Of a DNA stretch of 64,000 nucleotides, positions 29,383-37,395 are shown piece after piece. The stretch is taken from contig WLRQ01000004.1 in the NCBI GenBank assembly GCA_009697815.1, positions 1 through 64,000 of the forward strand, in the 5' to 3' direction. Position 1 is the stretch's first letter. Every line of letters starts with the position of its first letter. The notes beneath the pieces are model-generated. The model did no database searches, had not been told where the DNA came from, and saw only the letters and a program-made list of their open reading frames with translations. The stretch is from Actinomycetota bacterium. GTDB taxonomy: Bacteria; Actinomycetota; Actinomycetes; S36-B12; CAIYMF01. Position numbers and translations under genes: made by a program.

Positions 29383-30375
29383 ATGTTTACTGTGTTTCAA
29401 GTCGATAATGACGAGGGCCTGGCTCCCTTCGCCTACGAACGCGACCAACTCGCCGCAGCAGGTGGCGAACTCGTTGTGGGCGGGTGCGCGACCGAGGACG
29501 AGATCATCGACCGGGCCCGCGGGGCACAGGTCCTCTGGCTCGCCTGGAAGCCAGGAATCTCGCGTCGAGTTCTTGAAGCGCTACCCGACCTTGAGCTCGT
29601 GGTCCGGTGGGGCGTTGGCTACGACCAGATCGACGTCGCGGCCGCCACCGAGCTGCGTGTGGCCGTGGCCAACGCGCCCGGCTACGGAACAATCGACGTT
29701 GCAGAACATGTCATCGCGCTGCTGATGTCGGGGGCACGGCGCATCGCCTGGTACCACGAGGGGATGCGAGCAGGCGCCTGGCCGCCCGCGGTACCTGGGT
29801 CGATCCACCGAATCAACGGGCGCAAGCTCGGAATCGTCGGGGTGGGTCGGATCGGGGCTGCCGTCGCACAGCGAGCCCGCGGACTCGGCCTTGATGTGAT
29901 GGGGTTCGACAGCGCGCTGAGCAGTGAACAGATCACCGAAGCCTGGGCTCGCCCGGTCACGTTGGAAGAACTGCTAGCAACCGCTGACTTCGTATCGGTG
30001 CATGTGCCGCTCAATGCCAATACCGGCCACTTCATGGACGCCTCACGACTGGCCCAGATGAAGCCCGGAGCCGCGCTGATCAATGCCAGCCGCGGAAAGA
30101 TCGTGGACACCAATGCCGTGGTTGCCGCACTTGAGACGGGCCAACTCGCGTGGGCTGCCCTCGACGTATTCGAGGAAGAGCCACTTCCTGCGGACGCCCC
30201 CATCAGATCGTCGGACAACGTGATCCTCACTCCTCACGTTGCTGGCTACTCGGTCGAGGCGTGGGCGGATCTTCGCGCGGAGATGTGCCGCACCACGCTG
30301 GACTGGGTACGCGATGGCTGGGCAACGAGCGTCGTCAACCCGGCGGTCAGAGCGACCTCCCGCCGAACGCGCTGA
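29383..30375 (+). CDS. C-terminal-binding-type D-2-hydroxyacid dehydrogenase
   Basis: 'GRKLGIVGVGRIGAAVAQRARGLGLDVMGFDS', 'KPGAALINASRGKIVDTNAV'. Confidence 0.9.
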   Translation: MFTVFQVDNDEGLAPFAYERDQLAAAGGELVVGGCATEDEIIDRARGAQVLWLAWKPGISRRVLEALPDLELVVRWGVGYDQIDVAAATELRVAVANAPGYGTIDVAEHVIALLMSGARRIAWYHEGMRAGAWPPAVPGSIHRINGRKLGIVGVGRIGAAVAQRARGLGLDVMGFDSALSSEQITEAWARPVTLEELLATADFVSVHVPLNANTGHFMDASRLAQMKPGAALINASRGKIVDTNAVVAALETGQLAWAALDVFEEEPLPADAPIRSSDNVILTPHVAGYSVEAWADLRAEMCRTTLDWVRDGWATSVVNPAVRATSRRTR

Positions 30376-30379
30376 CGCT

Positions 30380-31525
30380 ATGGAGCATGCCGTGTCAGAT
30401 CGCATCGCTCGCAGCGAGGTCTTGATCCTCAGGCATCAGGTTTCCGTGCCGATCGGGCCGGCCGCGGTGTCCTACACCCACCGTGAGTGCGTGATGGTCC
30501 GCCTCGAAGACGGTGACGGACATGTGGGCTGGGGGGAGACCTACTACGGACCGGGCATAGGTGCAGTCGCCAGCGAACTGGGCATGATGCTGCACGGACA
30601 GGCGCCTAGCCAGGCACGACGTTTGCTAGACGGATTGCACGAGACATGCGCCGACAGCACAGCCATCAGCGCGTGGGCGATCGCGATCGATGATCTGAGG
30701 GGTCGACAACTCGGGGTCTCGGTAGCGGATCTGTATGGCGGACGACGGCGCGACTCGGTGCGGGCATATGCGTCGAGTGGGGGTTACCGTGATGGCGTTG
30801 ACCCCGAGACGAGTTGGTGTGACGACGTACGCACCGCGGTCGCGGATGGGTTCACGGCCTGCAAACTCCGCATCGGCCGATTCTCACCGGGGCGAGAGAT
30901 CCCCATCCTCGAGCGGGTCCGTGCCGAGACCGATCCAGCCATCGAGTTGATGGTCGATGCCAATGGGGCCTACTCCCTGCCTCTCGCGGTCGAGGTCGGT
31001 CGCGCCCTTGAGAGACTGTCCTTCCGGTGGTTCGAGGAACCGTTGATCCGGTTCCGAGGGGGGATGAGTTACCCCGGCTACGAGGGCCTGTCTGTGCTGG
31101 ACATCCCCATCGCGGCAGGCGAGGGCCTTCAGAGCCGTGGTGCATTCGCTTCGTTCATCGCTCGCGGGGGTGCCGACATCGTGCAGCCCGATGTCGCGAT
31201 CTGCGGTGGCGTCGGTGAGGCTGTCTTTATCGCTGAACTGGCGGCTCTCAACGGGCGCCCCTGTGTTCCGCACGCGTGGGGTGGAGCTGTTCTCCTCGCC
31301 GCCACTGTGCAGTTCGCGAGCCTGATCCCCGAGCCATCCGAGCTTGCTGGTGCCCTCAGCCCGCTGCTGGAGGTGGACCGCTTTGAGAATCGCATGCGCA
31401 CGGAGTTGGCCCAAGTACCGCAGGAAGTTGTTGACGGTCGGGTAGCTGTCCCCACTGGGCCAGGACTGGGGATCGAGGTGGACGAGCAAGCGCTCCGTCG
31501 ACTTGCTGTCGCGGTCGTGGGTTGA
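30380..31525 (+). CDS. Mandelate racemase/muconate lactonizing enzyme family (enolase superfamily)
   Basis: 'ACKLRIGRFSPGREIPILERVRAETDPAIELMVDANGAYSLPLAVEVGRALERLSFRWFEEPL', 'DIVQPDVAICGGVGEAVFIAELA'. Confidence 0.9.
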   Translation: MEHAVSDRIARSEVLILRHQVSVPIGPAAVSYTHRECVMVRLEDGDGHVGWGETYYGPGIGAVASELGMMLHGQAPSQARRLLDGLHETCADSTAISAWAIAIDDLRGRQLGVSVADLYGGRRRDSVRAYASSGGYRDGVDPETSWCDDVRTAVADGFTACKLRIGRFSPGREIPILERVRAETDPAIELMVDANGAYSLPLAVEVGRALERLSFRWFEEPLIRFRGGMSYPGYEGLSVLDIPIAAGEGLQSRGAFASFIARGGADIVQPDVAICGGVGEAVFIAELAALNGRPCVPHAWGGAVLLAATVQFASLIPEPSELAGALSPLLEVDRFENRMRTELAQVPQEVVDGRVAVPTGPGLGIEVDEQALRRLAVAVVG

Positions 31526-32637
31526 TCGCGATGCATCCCCGCGCCTCGGAGCAGTTCGACCCACGAGCGACGCCGTACCTGGACACGGCGAGCTATGGCT
31601 TGCCTCCCGCCAGCACTATCGAAGTGCTCGAGGATGCGCTGAGAACGTGGCAACGCGGGACTGCAGATTGGATAAGGGACTGGGATCCGGCGGGTGATCG
31701 ATGCCGGCCCTTGGCCGCGCAGCTTCTTGGCAGCCGACCCGAGGAAGTCGCCCTGTTGCCAGCGGTTTCGGTAGGCGTGGGAGTCGCGTTGTCGATGCTG
31801 TCGCCAGGTGACGAAATCTTGATTCCTGACGACGAGTTCGCCTCAGTGCTCCTGCCTGCGCTCGTCGCTGCCGAGAGGGGCGGCTTGCGTGTTCGGCGGG
31901 TGCCCTTCGCCGCTTTGGCGGACAGTATTCACATCGACACAGCGCTTGTGATGACGAGCCACGTGCGCTCGAACGACGGGGGGGTCCAGGATCTGGGCGT
32001 ACTTGCCGCGCGCGCTCACGACGTTGGCGCGAAGGTACTCGTAGATGCCACCCACTCCGCCGGGATCCTCCCGATCGATGCGTCTGATCTCGGTCTGGAT
32101 GTCGTCCTGGCTGCGGCCTACAAACACCTTCTATGCCCACGAGGCGTTGCGCTCATGAGCGTGGCATCGGACCTCACGTCATCGCTGGCGCCTTGGGCCG
32201 CATCGTGGCGCTCCGCGGGTGAGCCGTATGACCACTACTACGGCGGGGACCTCTCAGTGCTGGCCGCCACCGCCGCCCGGTTCGACGTCTCTCTGGCGTG
32301 GCACGCGTGGATCGGCGCCGAGAAGTCACTCGAGTTCCTCTGCTCTGTGCCCATGGCAGAACGAACCGGTTGGTGCGTCGGGCTCGCCGACCATCTGGCA
32401 GCCCGCCTGGGTCTGACGCCGACTGGCTCATCCATCCTCGCGATTCCGCTCGTGAGACCGGAGAGGGCGCGGGCGGCATTGAAGGAGGTCGGCATCACGA
32501 CGTCAGGACGCGGACCGCGCATCCGGGCCTCGTTCCACCTCTACAACGACATGTCGGAGGCGAACCTCATCGCCGAGGTTATTCAACCCTTCGTCGATTC
32601 ACGCGACTCTCATCAGTTAGGGGTACGGACGCCATGA
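31522..32637 (+). CDS. Aminotransferase class V-fold PLP enzyme
   Basis: 'TPYLDTASYGLPPASTIEVLEDAL', 'VLVDATHSAGILPIDASDLGLDVVLAAAYKHLLCPRGVALM'. Confidence 0.88.
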   Translation: MIAMHPRASEQFDPRATPYLDTASYGLPPASTIEVLEDALRTWQRGTADWIRDWDPAGDRCRPLAAQLLGSRPEEVALLPAVSVGVGVALSMLSPGDEILIPDDEFASVLLPALVAAERGGLRVRRVPFAALADSIHIDTALVMTSHVRSNDGGVQDLGVLAARAHDVGAKVLVDATHSAGILPIDASDLGLDVVLAAAYKHLLCPRGVALMSVASDLTSSLAPWAASWRSAGEPYDHYYGGDLSVLAATAARFDVSLAWHAWIGAEKSLEFLCSVPMAERTGWCVGLADHLAARLGLTPTGSSILAIPLVRPERARAALKEVGITTSGRGPRIRASFHLYNDMSEANLIAEVIQPFVDSRDSHQLGVRTP

Positions 32638-33707
32638 GCGAGCCCACCATCACCACGAGCACACTGCGAATGTTTCAGGAGTACCACTGGCTCATGCTTC
32701 GAGTCTTCTATGACGCGAGTGTGGCTCGCTTCGGAGATGAGGGCATCGAGGCAGTGCGCCGGGGCGTGTATGCCTGTGGCTTCTATCGTGGCCAGCGCCT
32801 GCATGACAAGGAGGCCGCACTCCTCAGCGAGCGCAACGCGCACCTGCTGGTGGAGGAGTGGGACACCGGTGAGTGGGAACTCGCCACCATCGACGGAGAA
32901 CTGACCGTCCACGGTGACGCCTCCGATCTCACGCTGGAATTGCCGAAGGCTCCAGGCTCGGACTATTTCGCTGACCGCGGCCCCTCGACAGACGCCCTCG
33001 ATCTCTACTGGCCGGCGTTCATGGCCGGTGTCGCCGAGGGCTTTGGCGCGGGTGTCGGAGCAACCGTGGGGAGCGGATCTGACGGGTCGTGGCGCGTCCG
33101 GCTCGTCGTCGAAGGAGTAGAGCCCGTATCTCGTCCCTTGGCATTGGGCGCGACCGTTCACGACGAGTTGGCTCTCCTTCGCATGTCGCGCAACACCTCA
33201 GGCCTGATAGCCGCCTTGCAGATGTACGTCAGTCGCGAACTGGTACGACGGTTCGACGCCGATGGCGAGGATGTGGTGAGGGAAGCCTCTTACGAGTTCG
33301 GGGCTTCGCGCGGGGGTGCGATCAGGGTCAAGCATGAGCGGGAGGGAATTCCCATCACGCTCGCCAGCTTCGCCAGCAGCGCGGGCCTTCAGGAGCGAGA
33401 CCCCAGCGAGGCAGTGTTCGTCTTCCGGGAGAGGCAGCACGTATCAGCGGGGGCCTACTACCTCGATTGCACGTTCTGTCCGCTACAGGAAGTGTGGGCA
33501 CACGAGGGCGCCGAAGGCCTGCGTCTGGGCTACTTGTTCGATGCCTCGAATCACCGCGGTCTCTTTCAGTCCTACCACCCAGACACCGTGATCCGATGGG
33601 ACAGTGTGAAGTCGCGGGGCGACAGCGTGTGCAGATTCCGATTCACAATCCCCTCGCTGCTGACAAATGACGACCCCACACCTGAGGAGTTCGATCAGGT
33701 CAGGTGA
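32634..33707 (+). CDS. L-2-amino-thiazoline-4-carboxylic acid hydrolase-like protein, possibly two-domain
   Basis: C-terminal half 'AYYLDCTFCPLQEVWAHEG..LGYLFDASNHRGLFQSYHPDTVIRWDSVKSRGDSVCRFRF'; N-terminal half looks like a degenerate copy. Confidence 0.6.
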   Translation: MSEPTITTSTLRMFQEYHWLMLRVFYDASVARFGDEGIEAVRRGVYACGFYRGQRLHDKEAALLSERNAHLLVEEWDTGEWELATIDGELTVHGDASDLTLELPKAPGSDYFADRGPSTDALDLYWPAFMAGVAEGFGAGVGATVGSGSDGSWRVRLVVEGVEPVSRPLALGATVHDELALLRMSRNTSGLIAALQMYVSRELVRRFDADGEDVVREASYEFGASRGGAIRVKHEREGIPITLASFASSAGLQERDPSEAVFVFRERQHVSAGAYYLDCTFCPLQEVWAHEGAEGLRLGYLFDASNHRGLFQSYHPDTVIRWDSVKSRGDSVCRFRFTIPSLLTNDDPTPEEFDQVR

Positions 33708-34677
33708 GGATCGGAAGAGCCAATACCCTCGTCAGCATTGCTGGGGTCAGGTTGCTTCCGCTCACAAGCAGTACGACTGTGTGCCCGCTGAGTTCCTCCC
33801 GGATGCTCGCGGCACCCGCCAGTGCAGCAGCACCGGCTGGTTCGGCGACGAGGTGCTGCACGTCGAGCAGTGTGTGACACGCGCGCAGCAAGTACTCGTC
33901 GGGGACGGTCAGCACGTTGTCGACCAGCGCGATGATCCGCTCAAGGGCCAGCCTCGCTGGAACTCGACACTCCAAGCCGTCCGCGATGCTGGCTGCAGGA
34001 AGCTCGACCGCGGTGCGCCGCGCGAAACTCTCGGCCATCGCGGGGGCCTGCTCGGACTGCACCGCTACCACCCGCACCCCCGGATGGATCGCTTTAAGCG
34101 CTGTTGCGGCGCCAGCGGCAAGATTGGCGCTCCCCATGGGGACGAACACGTCGTCGAGAGACTCGAACGCCTCCGCGATCTCGAGGCCGACGGTGCCGGC
34201 TCCCTCCATGAGGTCCGGGTCCTCGCCGTCGTCGACGAACAACGCTCCGCGCTCGGCCGCGAAGGAAACTGCCTCCGCCTTCGCGTGGTCGAGATCTTCG
34301 CCGATCTTGTGAACGATGGCGCCAAGCGACTCGATCATCTTGAGTTTGACCGGATTGGGCTCGGCAGGCAGGAAGATGTGGCATTCGATGCCGCGTTGCA
34401 GCGATGCCAGAGCCACTCCCTGGCCGTGGTTTCCGGTTGACGAGGTGACGATCTGAGTCACTCCCCGCCGATCGATCGCGCGACCGATCGCGACCGTCGC
34501 ACCGCGGGACTTGAAGGAGCCGATGCTGTTGATCGACTCCACTTTGATCCAGACATCAGCGTCGAGCAGCCGCGACAGGTGAAGTGCGTGGATCAAGGGC
34601 GTCTGGCAGAACGGCGGGCTGAGCATTTCCGCGGCTGCCCTGATGCCCTCCAGGGTCGGCACGCGAGTCACACTCAT
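33700..34677 (-). CDS. Threonine/serine dehydratase-like PLP enzyme
   Basis: 'CQTPLIHALHLSRLLDADVWIKVESINSIGSFKSRGATVAIGRA', 'TSSTGNHGQGVALAS'. Confidence 0.9.
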   Translation of the reverse strand: MSVTRVPTLEGIRAAAEMLSPPFCQTPLIHALHLSRLLDADVWIKVESINSIGSFKSRGATVAIGRAIDRRGVTQIVTSSTGNHGQGVALASLQRGIECHIFLPAEPNPVKLKMIESLGAIVHKIGEDLDHAKAEAVSFAAERGALFVDDGEDPDLMEGAGTVGLEIAEAFESLDDVFVPMGSANLAAGAATALKAIHPGVRVVAVQSEQAPAMAESFARRTAVELPAASIADGLECRVPARLALERIIALVDNVLTVPDEYLLRACHTLLDVQHLVAEPAGAAALAGAASIREELSGHTVVLLVSGSNLTPAMLTRVLALPILT

Positions 34678-35840
34678 GGGCCCAGGCGGGCTTCGGTCGT
34701 CGCGTCGAAGAAGTGGCATCGGGCAGGGGCAACTTCGACCCAGACCTGATCCCCCAGGGCAAACCCAGCCCGAGGCGCCACACGAGCGACGATGGACTGG
34801 CTGCCAATCTGAAGCTCAACAAAGGTGTCTGAGCCCATGGGTTCGATAAGCACCACGATCGCGGGGATCAATGTCGCAGTGGGAGATTCCGGGGTCGCCT
34901 CGGCAGTTGGGTGGACACGAACATCCTCTGCGCGCAGGCCCAGCACCACGTCGGCATCGGACGCGATCGAGGAGAGCCCTAATGTCGCCGCATCGCCGAG
35001 GGGAAGGCTGAGGCCAGGTGCCACGAACGTCGCGGAAGCACCGGCACGGACAACCTTGCCCTGCAGCAGGCTCATTCGAGGTCGTCCCACGAAAGTTGCG
35101 ACATACAGCGTCGACGGTCGGGTGTAGATGTCGTCCTGGGTCCCGAACTGGACGACCTGACCGCCCTTCATCACCGCGATCAGGTCAGAGAGGCTCATTG
35201 CCTCTTCCTGATCGTGGGTCACGAAGACGGTCGTGGTGCCCAGGCGCAGGTGCAGGTGCTTGATCTCCGTGCGCATCCGGGCTCGGAGTGCCGCGTCCAA
35301 GTTGGAGAACGGCTCATCGAGCAGGAAGACCCGAGGCTGCTTCACCAGCGCGCGCCCAAGCCCGACCCGTTGCTGCTGGCCACCGGAGAGCTGTGAGGGG
35401 CGTCGCTCCAGCAAATGAGAGAGGTCAAGAGTGGCGGCGACAGCCTGCACCCGAGCCGCGATCTCCGCTTTCGGGCGGCGGCGCAGCTTGAGTCCGAAGG
35501 CGATGTTCTCCGCGACGGTCATGTGTGGATAAAGGGCGTATGACTGGAAGACCATCGCCATCCCGCGCTCGTTGGGCGGGAGATCGGTGATGTCCTGCTC
35601 GCCGAGGTAGATACGTCCGCCGGTGGGCTTGTCGAGCCCCGCCACCAGCGAGAGCGTTGTGCTCTTCCCGCATCCGGATGCGCCAAGGAGTGTGAGGAAG
35701 GTGCCAGCTGGGATCTCGAGGTTGAGGTTGTCGACCGCTCTCACATCACCGTAGTGGCGGCTGAGGTTGTCGATCTTGAGCGAAGCACCCGCGCGAACGG
35801 CCACCTCCGGATCGAGAATGTCGTTCGCTACCGCGCTCAT
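34674..35840 (-). CDS. Sugar ABC transporter ATP-binding protein, MalK/UgpC type
   Basis: Walker A 'GASGCGKSTT', 'LSGGQQQRVGLGRALVKQPRVFLLDEPFSNLDAALR', C-terminal TOBE region. Confidence 0.95.
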   Translation of the reverse strand: MSAVANDILDPEVAVRAGASLKIDNLSRHYGDVRAVDNLNLEIPAGTFLTLLGASGCGKSTTLSLVAGLDKPTGGRIYLGEQDITDLPPNERGMAMVFQSYALYPHMTVAENIAFGLKLRRRPKAEIAARVQAVAATLDLSHLLERRPSQLSGGQQQRVGLGRALVKQPRVFLLDEPFSNLDAALRARMRTEIKHLHLRLGTTTVFVTHDQEEAMSLSDLIAVMKGGQVVQFGTQDDIYTRPSTLYVATFVGRPRMSLLQGKVVRAGASATFVAPGLSLPLGDAATLGLSSIASDADVVLGLRAEDVRVHPTAEATPESPTATLIPAIVVLIEPMGSDTFVELQIGSQSIVARVAPRAGFALGDQVWVEVAPARCHFFDATTEARLGP

Positions 35841-36676
35841 CGTGTTGCTTTCACGACGCGGTTGGACAAGGAGCCCAGACCCTCGATCGACGTTTCCACG
35901 TGGTCTCCTTCGGCGAGGAACTGCTGAGGTTTCATTCCGACTCCGGTACCCGCGGGCGTTCCAGTGAGGATGACGTCGCCAGCCTCGAGCGCCGAGATGC
36001 GACTGCAGAAGCTCACGATCCTGCGCACATCCGCGACCAAGTCAGACGTGTTGCCGTCCTGCTTCAGGACGCCGTTCACTCTGAGCTGGATCTTCAGCCC
36101 TGACCCGTCGCCGACCTCGTCGCGTGTCGTGACCCAGGGACCCAGCGGACAGAACGACGTGAATGACTTCGCACGTACCCACTGGCCATCGCTAGCCTGG
36201 ATGTCACGAGCGCTGACGTCGTTCGCGATGAGGTATCCGCCGACGTAGTCCAGCGCTGCGTTCTCGTCGACGTTCTCGGCGCGGCGGCCAACGACGATCG
36301 CGAGTTCGGCCTCCCAGTCGACCTGCGAGGACTGAACCGGAAGCACGATGTTGTCGAGGGGTCCCACGATCGAACTGGGGAACTTGGCGAAGACCATCGG
36401 TTCCTTCGGGACAGTCAGCCCAGACTCTCGGGCGTGCTCTCCGTAGTTAAGGCCGATGCAGATGATCTTGGACGGGTTCTCGATCGGTGACATGAGCCGC
36501 ACGTCGGACAGCACTCGCTTATTGCTCGCAGATGCCCGAAGCAGGGCGAGGGTATCCGGCCCTGCGGCAAGGGCAGACGTGAGCGACGGCGACCCCGTGG
36601 GGGCCAGCCAGACGTCGAGGCCCTCGACGAATCCCCACGTCGTGTCTGCTCCGTCAATCAGGCGCGCCAACTTCAT
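35837..36676 (-). CDS. Fumarylacetoacetate hydrolase family protein
   Basis: 'KIICIGLNYGEHARESG', 'DWEAELAIVVGRRAENV', 'VILTGTPAGTGVG'. Confidence 0.92.
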   Translation of the reverse strand: MKLARLIDGADTTWGFVEGLDVWLAPTGSPSLTSALAAGPDTLALLRASASNKRVLSDVRLMSPIENPSKIICIGLNYGEHARESGLTVPKEPMVFAKFPSSIVGPLDNIVLPVQSSQVDWEAELAIVVGRRAENVDENAALDYVGGYLIANDVSARDIQASDGQWVRAKSFTSFCPLGPWVTTRDEVGDGSGLKIQLRVNGVLKQDGNTSDLVADVRRIVSFCSRISALEAGDVILTGTPAGTGVGMKPQQFLAEGDHVETSIEGLGSLSNRVVKATR

Positions 36677-36695
36677 GGTCATCTCCAGGTTGAAT

Positions 36696-36710
36696 GTGAT
36701 CAAGGATCAC
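36696..36710. promoter_or_regulatory. Inverted repeat GTGATC-AAG-GATCAC, second copy of the TGATCAARGATCA operator
   Basis: Perfect 6-bp arms immediately upstream of the FAH gene start; core differs by one base from 22667-22679. Confidence 0.65.
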
Positions 36711-36769
36711 GTTATCCGATCCTGGTTCGGCGAGGAAGGGCCCACGGCCGCGGGTTCGAACTCGCGGGA

Positions 36770-37258
36770 TCAACGTCCCTTGCGCCGCGCCACGATCTGC
36801 AGAAGGGGGGTCATCCGAAATGCGACCAGCTGTCGCATCACCAATGCGGTACTGGTCCGCTCCACCCCAGGGATTGCCAAAATGCTCCCGGCCACGCGAT
36901 AGAGATCGTCGGCATCTTCACCGACAACTCGGATGAGCAGATCCCTTTCACCGCTCACCCCATGTACCTCAAGTACTTCGGGGATATCGCGGAGGGCACC
37001 AGCGACGGCATCGAGTTGGCGCTGCACCACACTCGCCGTGATGAACGCTGTCAGTCGATATCCCAGTGACTCAGGATCGATCCTTCTCTCGAAGGACAGG
37101 AGCAACTCATCCTGATCCCATCGCGTGAGGCGCGCCTGAATCGTGTTTCGGGACAACAAGACCCGCTGTGCCAGGGCTAGTACGGTCGCGCGCGGGCTTG
37201 CCGTCATCGCGAGAAGGATTGCCGCATCGACAGAGTCGAACCCAGTGCGCCTTGTCAT
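36770..37258 (-). CDS. Lrp/AsnC family transcriptional regulator
   Basis: 'DSVDAAILLAMTASPRATVLALAQRVLLSRNTIQARLTRWDQDELL' and RAM-type C-terminus. Confidence 0.9.
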   Translation of the reverse strand: MTRRTGFDSVDAAILLAMTASPRATVLALAQRVLLSRNTIQARLTRWDQDELLLSFERRIDPESLGYRLTAFITASVVQRQLDAVAGALRDIPEVLEVHGVSGERDLLIRVVGEDADDLYRVAGSILAIPGVERTSTALVMRQLVAFRMTPLLQIVARRKGR

Positions 37259-37395
37259 GGTGTACCAACCTTGGGGGTATCGAAGGGCGTGTACTGGTCA
37301 TTGTGCCCAATATTCTCCTCATATGTTGTGCATCAAGCGCTGTCCTGGTGTCCTGGCATCGACAAGTGGGCCGAGCCGACAGGAAGGCCAGTCAC

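Noticed and set aside
37168-37395. Upstream extension of the PDH-E1-like ORF
   Set aside because: Overlaps the Lrp gene and lacks family motifs; GTG at 37396 is more plausible.
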